Assembly (NCBI GenBank): GCA_003511945.1
Contig: DOJA01000362.1
Coordinates: 1-10,919 of the forward strand
Length of the DNA stretch: 10,919 nt
DNA from: Phycisphaerales bacterium
GTDB lineage: Bacteria; Planctomycetota; Phycisphaerae; Phycisphaerales; UBA1924
Direction of reading: 5' to 3'
Made by a program: the position numbers and the translations under genes
Part shown: positions 1 to 5,557 of the stretch, one piece after another
Layout: each line of letters begins with the position of its first letter
Numbering within the stretch: the stretch's first letter is position 1
Notes under the pieces: model-generated
The model's input: only the letters and a program-made list of their open reading frames with translations
What the model was told of the DNA's origin: nothing
The model's database searches: none

Positions 1-215
1 GCGGGGGTCGGGGCGGGGCGAAGCCCGTCGGCACCGTGTTCATCTGCCGCGCTTCGCGCGGATCGGGGGGCGCCATCGACGCCGAGGCGCGCCGATTCCA
101 GATCTCCGGCGATCGCGAAGCCGTCCGCGACCGCTCGGCGAAGATCGCGCTCGCGATGCTCCGCTTCCACCTCGCGGGCCTCCCCACGCCCCGGCTGATC
201 TGGGAGGTGGAGTGA
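1..215 (+). CDS. CinA family protein, C-terminal part (partial, 5' end outside window)
   Basis: The reading frame is open from base 3 to a TGA at 213-215 and gives the last 70 residues of a protein. The segment AKPVGTVFI, followed later by RRFQISGDREAVRDRSAKIA and a final short amphipathic stretch, matches the C-terminal domain of CinA (nicotinamide-nucleotide amidase, PncC type). In that family a G-x-KPVG-x-V-x-I strand precedes an F-x-GDRE-x-(I/V)R helix. PncC deamidates nicotinamide mononucleotide to nicotinic acid mononucleotide in pyridine-nucleotide salvage in the cytoplasm. Whether the N-terminal MoaB-like domain of full-length CinA is present cannot be seen here. The gene ends 12 bases before the stop of the convergent pyrophosphorylase gene, with no visible terminator between them. 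The family assignment is fairly secure; the exact substrate is inferred from the family. Confidence 0.8.
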   Translation, partial: GGRGGAKPVGTVFICRASRGSGGAIDAEARRFQISGDREAVRDRSAKIALAMLRFHLAGLPTPRLIWEVE

Positions 216-227
216 CGACCCGACGCT

Positions 228-1670
228 TCAGAAGGCCATCCGCTCGCCCCGCGGGATTTCGGGCGGCAGGCGGGCGGGGTCAAGGTCGCTCGGGTCCATC
301 GCGGTGATGGGGTTGATCTCCAGCGTGCAGTCGGGCTCGCCGTAGGGGTTGCGGGGGACGACCACGCCGCGCGACTCGAGCCAGCGGGCCGCCCGAAGGG
401 TCTGGATCCGCGCGCTGGTCGCGGGCGAGTCGGCGCCGTCGGCGTTCTTGATCGGCGCGAACTCCTCCACCCGGTCGGTCTCGTAGATGATGGACGACCG
501 CGCCATGGGGATGGCGTCAAAGACGAAGGCCTCGAGCTTCACCGCGTTGGGCTTGGGCGGGTCCACTCGCGCTCCGGTGGCCAGGTCCACGAACGGCACC
601 TTCTTCTCCGCGCGGTGCAGCGGGAGCCCGAAGCCGCCACCGGCGTTCAGGCGCTCGACGAACTCGACCCCGATCATGTGGATCGCGATCGAGCCCGCGT
701 TGAACCGCAGCCCGCCCCGCTCGTCGCGCTGCTCCCCCAGGTCGCGGGGCAGGTCGGAGTACTCGATCACCTGCACCTTGCCCCCCGCGGTGCAGAAGAC
801 GCCGACCTTCTCGCCCGGGTCGGTCTTGGGCACCATCTTGGACGACATCTCCCCGGAGGAGTCCTCCGCGCTCGCGTGCAGCCCGATGAACACCGGGTCG
901 ATGGCGCGGCACAGGGGGTTGTCGATCTGGGTGTAGGACAGGTGACGCACGCCCCGACGCTTCATCTCGGCGATGGCGCCGGAGTGGTGCAGCGCGCGGA
1001 GCGAGCCGCCGTGCCCGTCGGGGTTGGTGGCGATCTCGCCTTGGGAGGAGAGCAGGAGGCGCCCGGTCTCCATGTCCAGCGAGGGGAGCACGCCCTGGCT
1101 GAAGAACAGGACATCGCGCTCTTCGAGCCCGAAGAAGGCGTGCTCGTTGAAGTAGGCGACGGTCGCGTGGTGGTTCAGCGGGCTGGTCATGATCGCCCAG
1201 GGCACCGGGCGCCCGTAGCGCTTCTCGGCGGCGATGATCCAGTCCGCGATGCACGCGAACAGAGACTTGCCCGTGACCGCCCCGCCGATGAACGCGCCCT
1301 TTGGCCCGTCGTACCCCAGGCGCGTCCCCTGTCCTCCCGCGACCGTGAACACCCCGACGGCGCCCTCGCGGAGCAGCGCCTCGCCGGCGCGCCGGGACCG
1401 GGACGCGTCCCACGGGCGCTGGGTTGAACGCGGGTCGCGGGGGTAGTACGGGGCCGGCGCCAGCCCCTCCGGGAGGTGGTAGGACTCCTTGCGGCGCACA
1501 TAGCGGTCGACCAGCGCCGGCAGCGATTCGAGGTCGAGCCCCTCGACCTGCTGGACCAGCGCGCCGCGCTGCGCGTCGGTCAGCCGATCGACAAACGACA
1601 GCACATGCTCCTGCCCGGCGGCGCGGAGGCGACGGCGGGCCTGGTCCAGTGACTCTCTCGAAAAGGGCAT
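228..1670 (-). CDS. UDP-N-acetylhexosamine / UDP-sugar pyrophosphorylase, eukaryote-like UAP1/AGX type (UDPGP family)
   Basis: The 480-residue protein should transfer UMP from UTP to a sugar 1-phosphate, most likely GlcNAc-1-P, giving UDP-GlcNAc for cell-envelope and glycan synthesis in the cytoplasm. The nucleotide loop VAGGQGTRLG is at residues 110-119 and PKG at 123-125. NPDGHGGSL (216-224) resembles the UAP1 uridine/sugar loop, QIDNPL (248-253) the metal-site region, and VPKTDPGEKVGVF (280-292) and FNAGSIAIH (323-331) the catalytic core. FVFDAIPMA and FAPIKNADG (382-412) are typical of eukaryotic UAP1/AGX proteins and not of bacterial GlmU. The frame stays open upstream to 1799, but ATG at 1670 is preferred: GGAG lies about 6 bases upstream, the family N terminus begins there, and the longer form would run into the end of phoU. 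It lies 55 bases after phoU on the same strand, probably in one operon. Glucose-1-P or GalNAc-1-P as substrate is not excluded. Confidence 0.88.
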   Translation of the reverse strand: MPFSRESLDQARRRLRAAGQEHVLSFVDRLTDAQRGALVQQVEGLDLESLPALVDRYVRRKESYHLPEGLAPAPYYPRDPRSTQRPWDASRSRRAGEALLREGAVGVFTVAGGQGTRLGYDGPKGAFIGGAVTGKSLFACIADWIIAAEKRYGRPVPWAIMTSPLNHHATVAYFNEHAFFGLEERDVLFFSQGVLPSLDMETGRLLLSSQGEIATNPDGHGGSLRALHHSGAIAEMKRRGVRHLSYTQIDNPLCRAIDPVFIGLHASAEDSSGEMSSKMVPKTDPGEKVGVFCTAGGKVQVIEYSDLPRDLGEQRDERGGLRFNAGSIAIHMIGVEFVERLNAGGGFGLPLHRAEKKVPFVDLATGARVDPPKPNAVKLEAFVFDAIPMARSSIIYETDRVEEFAPIKNADGADSPATSARIQTLRAARWLESRGVVVPRNPYGEPDCTLEINPITAMDPSDLDPARLPPEIPRGERMAF

Positions 1671-1725
1671 CCTCGCTCCGGTTCGGGCGCGCCCCGCGGG
1701 GGGCGGGCGCGCGGGGAAGGTGGGT

Positions 1726-2436
1726 TCAGAGTTCCTCGACGCGGGCGGGCTTGGTCCAGCGGTCGTCCTGGTGGCGGACGATCTTGCCCGACTCGACATA
1801 GATCACCTGCTCGGCCACATTCGTGCAGTGGTCGCTCATCCGCCCGAGGTTGACCGCCACTGTCCGCAGCGCGATGGCGTACTCCACCCCGTGCTCGCCC
1901 CGGGCGAGCTGCTGCTCGGTGTCCTTCAGGATGGCGTCCTTGAAGGCCTCCGTCGCGTCATCGGTGGAGAGGACCAGCTGCGCCGCCGCCAGGTCCATGG
2001 ATGCGAACGCGGTGTTCGTCGCCTGCATGATCCCGGCCACGCTGTTGGCCATCACGCGGAACTTGGGGGGCAGCGTGGCCGCCGGGTCAAGGAACGAGCC
2101 GACCCGCTCGGCGATGTTCACCGCGCAGTCGGCGATCCGCTCGAACTCGTTGTTGACCTTCACGATCGTCAGCACCGTGCGCACCGCGTGCTCGTTCATC
2201 CGCACGCCCTGGGCCATCGCGTCGATGAGCAGCTGCACCGCCTCTCGTTCGATCTCGATGTCCATCCGATCGATCGCCCGGTCGCCCTCGACGGTGCGGG
2301 CCGCCTTCTCCCGGCTCTTCTCGAACACCGACTCCACGGCCCGCTCGATCAGCGCCTGCACCGCCCGCCCCTGCTCGACGAGCTTCAGCTTCAGGTCCGC
2401 CAAGCGGCTGTTGAACGCCGGTTCCGACGCGGGCAC
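1726..2436 (-). CDS. phoU: PhoU family phosphate-signalling protein
   Basis: The 236-residue all-helical protein has the two PhoU repeats. The first ends in NEFERIADCAVNIAE (96-110) and the second in NLGRMSDHCTNVAEQVIYVE (196-215); these are the (E/D)-x-x-R-(I/M)-x-D-x-x-x-N-(I/V)-A-E metal-binding helices of the family. PhoU links the Pst phosphate transporter to the PhoR sensor and represses the Pho regulon when phosphate is plentiful, working at the inner face of the membrane. Length is normal for the family. The start is taken as GTG at 2436, because AGGAGG sits 7 bases upstream and the conserved FNSRLADLKLKL helix begins a few residues later. An open extension to 2619 gives low-complexity sequence and has no better ribosome site. 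No pst or phoBR genes are in the window. The gene is followed by the pyrophosphorylase. Confidence 0.92.
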   Translation of the reverse strand: MPASEPAFNSRLADLKLKLVEQGRAVQALIERAVESVFEKSREKAARTVEGDRAIDRMDIEIEREAVQLLIDAMAQGVRMNEHAVRTVLTIVKVNNEFERIADCAVNIAERVGSFLDPAATLPPKFRVMANSVAGIMQATNTAFASMDLAAAQLVLSTDDATEAFKDAILKDTEQQLARGEHGVEYAIALRTVAVNLGRMSDHCTNVAEQVIYVESGKIVRHQDDRWTKPARVEEL

Positions 2437-2459
2437 GAGCGGTCCTCCTGGGGCGGGAC

Positions 2460-2488
2460 ACGATACCCGACGGTCACGAGCGGGCCAA
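2460..2488 (-). promoter_or_regulatory. Predicted sigma70-type promoter for phoU
   Basis: On the minus strand TTGGCC (2488-2483) and TATCGT (2465-2460) are separated by 17 bases, the optimal spacing. Transcription would begin near 2453, leaving a leader of about 17 bases that contains the AGGAGG ribosome site of phoU. This was found by reading, not by a scoring program. Confidence 0.55.
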
Positions 2489-2493
2489 CGGTC

Positions 2494-2511
2494 CCGGCCC
2501 GTCCGGGCCGG
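2494..2511. promoter_or_regulatory. Perfect 18-base palindrome, candidate operator between phoU and the DUF6941-like gene
   Basis: CCGGCCCG, the two bases TC, then CGGGCCGG form a perfect inverted repeat of two 8-base arms. It lies just upstream of the phoU -35 box and ends two bases before the TACGCT -10 box of the divergent gene, where a repressor or activator could act on both promoters. The arms are pure G and C, so chance occurrence in GC-rich DNA is a real alternative. Confidence 0.35.
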
Positions 2512-2513
2512 TG

Positions 2514-2519
2514 TACGCT
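2514..2519 (+). promoter_or_regulatory. Predicted -10 box for the DUF6941-like gene, apparently leaderless
   Basis: TACGCT ends 8 bases before the ATG at 2528, so transcription should begin within a few bases of the start codon. No Shine-Dalgarno sequence and no convincing -35 box were seen. Confidence 0.45.
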
Positions 2520-2527
2520 GGGCGGCT

Positions 2528-2965
2528 ATGGCCAAGCGTTCGAGCCGCAAGAAGAGCCGGCGTGGGGCCGCCGAGGCGCCTCTGTGCAACTGCGCGCTGC
2601 TCTGCGACGATGTCGTCATCAGTCAGGGGCGGGGCAAGCACTCCCTGGATGGCGTCATCGGTTCGATCTTCGTTCCGCGTCTGCCGGCGGTTCTGGGCGG
2701 GTATGTCACCTACATCCGCTTGACCAACATCTACAGGAACCAGAAGGTCACGGTCTCGCTCGATCATGCGGACTCAGAGCAGTCGGTGTTCGAGTTCGAG
2801 GCCACGCTCCCACCTCACTCGGATCCCTTGGGAATCTGCACCCTCATCGTCCCGATCCGCCCTTTCGGAGTGACCGTCGCCGGCCGATACATCTTCTCGG
2901 TGAAGAGCAATCGGGTGCCCCTGGCCCAGTCCCCGATCAGCATCCAAACACCTTCGGTGCCCTAG
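2528..2965 (+). CDS. DUF6941-like protein of unknown function
   Basis: The 145-residue protein begins with a basic tail (MAKRSSRKKSRRG). A region then follows that resembles the uncharacterised DUF6941 family: a cysteine-containing LCNCALLCDDVV strand (19-30), GKHSLDGVIGSIFVPRLPA (36-54), and a YIRLTN strand (62-67). The family typically reads L-CD-x-V, then (G/D)K-x-SL-x-GVF-x-x-I-x-x-x-x-FP and a V/Y-x-x-x-(L/F)T strand. The second half (70-145) is beta-rich, alternating hydrophobic and polar residues, and would suit a small Ig-like or beta-sandwich fold. There is no signal peptide and no membrane segment, so it should be cytoplasmic. No enzyme motif was seen. Start: ATG at 2528 follows a close -10 box without a Shine-Dalgarno. 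The same frame is open from 1823, but that part is the shadow of phoU. The DUF assignment is from memory of the family pattern and is moderately sure. Confidence 0.72.
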   Translation: MAKRSSRKKSRRGAAEAPLCNCALLCDDVVISQGRGKHSLDGVIGSIFVPRLPAVLGGYVTYIRLTNIYRNQKVTVSLDHADSEQSVFEFEATLPPHSDPLGICTLIVPIRPFGVTVAGRYIFSVKSNRVPLAQSPISIQTPSVP

Positions 2966-2968
2966 ACT
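2963..2968 (+). promoter_or_regulatory. Possible -10 box for the 79-residue gene, overlapping the preceding stop codon
   Basis: TAGACT begins on the TAG stop of the DUF6941-like gene. Initiation would be near 2975, giving a leader of about 30 bases before ATG 3005. No clear -35 box is visible. Confidence 0.3.
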
Positions 2969-3004
2969 GAGTGCCGCCGCGGGGCGCGGATTGAACAGCA
3001 ACGC

Positions 3005-3244
3005 ATGGACCTCCGAAGCCCGACCCAGATCGACCCACTGCTCGGCAGCGTAACCCAGTCCCCTTCATCGTGGGACGGGCGGGATCTGTCGCTCCGCTGG
3101 AAGCAGCCCAAGGAACCTTCTTCGACGCGCCCGAAGCGTCCGACCCGCGCCGAACTGAACAAGCGCCTGGCGCGAGCCCATGCCGAGCTCCTGAAGCAGG
3201 CGGAGCAGAACACGGTGCGCCTGCTGGGCGTGTCTCGCCTTTGA
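3005..3244 (+). CDS. Small basic protein of unknown family, possible antitoxin partner of the downstream PemK-type toxin
   Basis: This 79-residue protein was not recognised. Residues 1-48 are rich in Pro, Ser, Arg and Lys and look disordered. Residues 49-75 (from AELNKRLARAHAEL onward) should form one amphipathic helix with heptad-like leucines. It lacks an obvious AbrB/MazE, Phd or ribbon-helix-helix DNA-binding motif. It is short, lies directly upstream of and on the same strand as a PemK/MazF-type toxin with a 45-base gap, and so occupies the usual antitoxin position. Toxin neutralisation by a disordered or helical segment is known among MazF partners, but here it is only inferred. The ribosome site before ATG 3005 is weak. 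The protein could also be an unrelated small gene. No longer in-frame start was needed. Confidence 0.55.
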   Translation: MDLRSPTQIDPLLGSVTQSPSSWDGRDLSLRWKQPKEPSSTRPKRPTRAELNKRLARAHAELLKQAEQNTVRLLGVSRL

Positions 3245-3276
3245 GCCCCGTCAACCGCCCGCGCATGACCGTTCGG

Positions 3277-3282
3277 TATAGT
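3277..3282 (+). promoter_or_regulatory. Predicted -10 box of the toxin gene, apparently leaderless
   Basis: TATAGT ends 7 bases before the GTG start at 3290. This matches the spacing for a leaderless transcript and would give the toxin its own promoter, separate from the upstream small gene. No good -35 box is seen at 16-18 bases. Confidence 0.45.
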
Positions 3283-3289
3283 CGCGCCC

Positions 3290-3679
3290 GTGCCCAGCCC
3301 GAGGCCCATTCGCCAGGGACAGGTCTATTGGATCGACGACTTCCCTCCCTTGGATGGGGACCGTTCCAAGCGCCGGCCCGTGATCGTCATCTCGCCCCCG
3401 ATTGTGCTCCGCAGACCCGCGACCCTGGTCCTGGTCGTCGCGGTCTCCACCAGCCCCCGTCCCACGCCAGAGGATCACGAGCTGATCGAACTCCCGCACC
3501 GAGGGCGCGATCCCACGACGACATCCGGGCTGAACAGGCCCTCGTGGGCGGTTCCCCGGTGGCTGCTGCCGGTCGAACGGTCCCGGCTCGTTCAACTGGC
3601 GGGCTACATCTCTGGAGACACACTCCGCGATCTCCTCGAAGCGTTGGACAACCGCTGGCCGAGCGCTGACACCCCGTGA
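3290..3679 (+). CDS. PemK/MazF-type endoribonuclease toxin
   Basis: The 129-residue protein has the PemK/MazF layout. It has an N-terminal strand RQGQVYWIDD (8-17), the conserved RRPVIVIS strand (28-35) with the family arginine, and VVAVSTS (49-55) with the conserved Ser/Thr after the third strand. LNRPSWAVPRWLLPVERSRL (81-100) corresponds to the family block G-L-x-x-x-S-W-x-x-x-x-x-(I/L)-x-x-(I/V)-x-x-x-R-L, and a C-terminal helix ISGDTLRDLLEALD follows. MazF-type toxins cleave mRNA at short sequence motifs and stop translation. The start is GTG at 3290, which places the first strand about 8 residues in, as usual. There is no Shine-Dalgarno. The gene follows an unrecognised 79-residue protein that may be the antitoxin and precedes enolase. 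The key Arg and Ser/Thr are present, so activity is plausible, but a divergent non-toxic homologue is possible. Confidence 0.82.
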   Translation: MPSPRPIRQGQVYWIDDFPPLDGDRSKRRPVIVISPPIVLRRPATLVLVVAVSTSPRPTPEDHELIELPHRGRDPTTTSGLNRPSWAVPRWLLPVERSRLVQLAGYISGDTLRDLLEALDNRWPSADTP

Positions 3680-3700
3680 TAGCCGTGCCCCGGTGTCCCG

Positions 3701-3706
3701 TATCAT
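3701..3706 (+). promoter_or_regulatory. Possible -10 box for enolase
   Basis: TATCAT lies about 45 bases before the enolase ATG. Initiation near 3713 would leave a leader of roughly 39 bases that holds the GGGAG ribosome site. No convincing -35 box was found, and read-through from the toxin gene is equally possible. Confidence 0.35.
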
Positions 3707-3751
3707 CTCATCCTGTCCGCCTTGTTCAACGCACTCTCCCGGGAGCCCCCC

Positions 3752-5056
3752 ATGGCCTTTGCCATCGAAGCCGTCCACGCTCGACAGATCCTCGACTCCC
3801 GCGGGAACCCCACCGTCGAGGTCGAGGTCCTTCTCGAATCCGGCGCGCTCGGACGCGCTGCGGTCCCCTCCGGCGCCTCCACCGGCGAGCACGAAGCGGT
3901 CGAACTCCGCGACGGCAAAAAGGACCACTACCTGGGCAAGGGCGTCTCCAAGGCCGTCCGCAATGTGAACGAGGTCATCGGCCCGGAGATCGAAGGGCTC
4001 GACACCCGCGACCAGGAAGAGATCGACGCCATCATGCTCGCCCTCGACGCCTCGTCCAACAAGGGCAAGCTCGGCGCCAACGCCATCCTGGGCGTGTCGA
4101 TGGCCATCGCCCGCGCCGCCGCCGAGGGGCTGGGGCTCCCGCTGTTTCGCTACCTGGGCGGGACCGGCGCCAAGACGCTGCCCGTGCCCATGCTCAACAT
4201 CCTCAACGGCGGGAAGCACGCCGACAACACGGTCGATTTCCAGGAGTTCATGGTCCAGCCCTGGGGGTTCGATGAATTCGGCGAGGCGCTCCGCGCGGGC
4301 GTCGAGATCTACCACGCCCTCAAGGGCGTCCTGCACGACAAGGGGCTCTCCACCGCCGTCGGCGACGAGGGCGGCTTCGCGCCGAACCTCAAGTCCAACG
4401 AGGAGGCGCTCCAGATCATCGAGCAGGCCGTCAAGAAGGCCGGCTACAAGTGGGGCGAGCAGATCTTCGTGGCCCTCGACCCCGCGACGAGCGAGTGCTG
4501 GAACGAGGCCGCCAAGGCGGGCAAGGAGGGCTACATGCTCTTCAAGTCCACCAAGGAAGTCCTCTCGTCGAAGGACATGATCGACCTGTGGGCCGGCTGG
4601 TGCGACAGGTACCCCATCCGCTCCATCGAGGACGGGCTCGCTGAGAATGACTGGGAAGGGTGGAGGGCGCTCACGGCACGCCTCGGCGGGCGCGTGCAGC
4701 TGGTCGGCGATGACCTCTTCGTCACCAACAAGTCCTTCCTCCAGAAGGGGCTCGATTCCGGCTGCGCCAACGCCATCCTGGTGAAGGTCAACCAGATCGG
4801 GACGCTCAGCGAGACGTTCGAGGCCGTCAACCTTGCCATGCGCAATGGCTACTCCGCGGTCCTGTCGCACCGCTCGGGCGAGACGGAGGACGCCACCATC
4901 GCTGACATCGCCGTCGCCACCAACTGCGGCCAGATCAAGACCGGCGCGCCCGCCCGGTCCGACCGCAACGCCAAGTACAACCAGCTCCTCCGCATCGCGG
5001 AGGATCTGGGTCAGTCCGCGGTCTACGGCTCGGGCACCTGGCGCAAGAGGGCCTGA
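3752..5056 (+). CDS. eno: Enolase (phosphopyruvate hydratase)
   Basis: The 434-residue enzyme interconverts 2-phosphoglycerate and phosphoenolpyruvate in glycolysis and gluconeogenesis. The N terminus has ARQILDSRGNPTVEVEV, and the mobile loop GASTGEHEAVELRDG is at 41-55. GDEGGFAPN (204-212) carries the catalytic acid Glu206. Likely Mg2+ ligands are Asp243 in ALDPA, Glu293 in SIEDG and Asp320 in LVGDDLF. LVKVNQIGT holds catalytic Lys345, and SHRSGETED (372-380) holds His373 and the phosphate-binding Ser/Arg. QIKTGAPARSDRNAKYNQLL (394-413) is the usual C-terminal signature. Length and every key residue are normal. The start is ATG 3752, with GGAG 6 bases upstream; a TTG at 3722 in the same frame adds ten atypical residues. 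It follows the toxin gene by 72 bases and probably has its own promoter. A long gene-free stretch follows. Confidence 0.98.
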   Translation: MAFAIEAVHARQILDSRGNPTVEVEVLLESGALGRAAVPSGASTGEHEAVELRDGKKDHYLGKGVSKAVRNVNEVIGPEIEGLDTRDQEEIDAIMLALDASSNKGKLGANAILGVSMAIARAAAEGLGLPLFRYLGGTGAKTLPVPMLNILNGGKHADNTVDFQEFMVQPWGFDEFGEALRAGVEIYHALKGVLHDKGLSTAVGDEGGFAPNLKSNEEALQIIEQAVKKAGYKWGEQIFVALDPATSECWNEAAKAGKEGYMLFKSTKEVLSSKDMIDLWAGWCDRYPIRSIEDGLAENDWEGWRALTARLGGRVQLVGDDLFVTNKSFLQKGLDSGCANAILVKVNQIGTLSETFEAVNLAMRNGYSAVLSHRSGETEDATIADIAVATNCGQIKTGAPARSDRNAKYNQLLRIAEDLGQSAVYGSGTWRKRA

Positions 5057-5156
5057 CGGGCTCGGCGGGGGGGCGAAGCGGCGCGCAAACCGCGGTGAAG
5101 TTCTTGTAGCGGAGTCGTCGCGCAGATTCTGCAAATCACTGAATGAAAACGACTTG

Positions 5157-5172
5157 CGATCGTATCCGATCG
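5157..5172. repeat. CGATCG inverted/direct repeat (hairpin or operator dyad)
   Basis: CGATCG, TATC, CGATCG: the hexamer is itself palindromic, so the element is both a direct and an inverted repeat. It could form a 6-base-pair hairpin with a four-base loop or serve as two half-sites for a dimeric regulator. Confidence 0.35.
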
Positions 5173-5200
5173 ACTCATGCCGCCCGAATTTGGCGAACAA

Positions 5201-5241
5201 CTGCTTTTTTGCAGCATGGCTGCCAAAAGGCGGCAACCATG
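5201..5241. repeat. Two abutting hairpins with competing pairings
   Basis: CTGC at 5201-5204 pairs with GCAG at 5211-5214 around a six-T loop. Immediately after it, 5215-5218 pairs with 5238-5241 and 5219-5224 with 5229-5234, closing an AAAA tetraloop with a three-base bulge (one G-T pair). A rival pairing, GCAGC (5211-5215) with GCTGC (5219-5223), would break both, so two alternative folds exist. Confidence 0.4.
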
Positions 5242-5345
5242 TTATTGTCCCGCTCGAATCGGGAGGGGTCAGCACGCTACGAACCACGACCCCGGATTGG
5301 CGGTCCGGGGCGGGGAAGCGGGCGGCTGAAGGAGAAGACCCCCGT

Positions 5346-5372
5346 CCCCACCCCCTATCCCGGGGGGTGGGG
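5346..5372. repeat. 10-base-pair perfect GC hairpin
   Basis: CCCCACCCCC (5346-5355) is exactly complementary to GGGGGTGGGG (5363-5372), with a 7-base loop. No T run follows on either strand, so it is not a standard intrinsic terminator. It may pause transcription or act in the leader of the LuxR-type gene. Confidence 0.45.
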
Positions 5373-5557
5373 CGGAGTGAGCGGGCCTCGATGGGCTTCG
5401 GCCGTTCTGGAGGCGGCCGACGCTCTTCGACGACCCGCTCGCCGGGGCGCACGGTGGGAGAGAGCCACCCCCTTTCTCCCCCGATTGCCCAGATTCGCAC
5501 CGGATGCCGCACCGCGGCTCGCCGGCGCTCTCGTGGAGGGCTCAAGAGGTGACCGAC

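Larger units (their letters stand above)
5057..5557. other. Gene-free stretch of about 500 bases between enolase and the LuxR-type gene
   Basis: No credible protein gene was found on either strand; open frames here have low-complexity translations and no family resemblance. Roughly 5085-5260 is visibly richer in A and T than the flanking DNA. It holds an 11-base dyad (GCAGATTCTGC, 5122-5132), a hairpin at 5157-5172 and two abutting hairpins at 5201-5241. A further GC hairpin lies at 5346-5372. It may be the untranslated leader or control region of the LuxR-type gene, or may encode a small RNA; the sequence does not decide. Confidence 0.6.

Noticed and set aside
228..1799. Longer start of the pyrophosphorylase (ATG 1799)
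   Set aside because: It would overlap the end of phoU by more than 70 bases, adds 43 low-complexity residues absent from the family, and ATG 1670 has a proper ribosome site.
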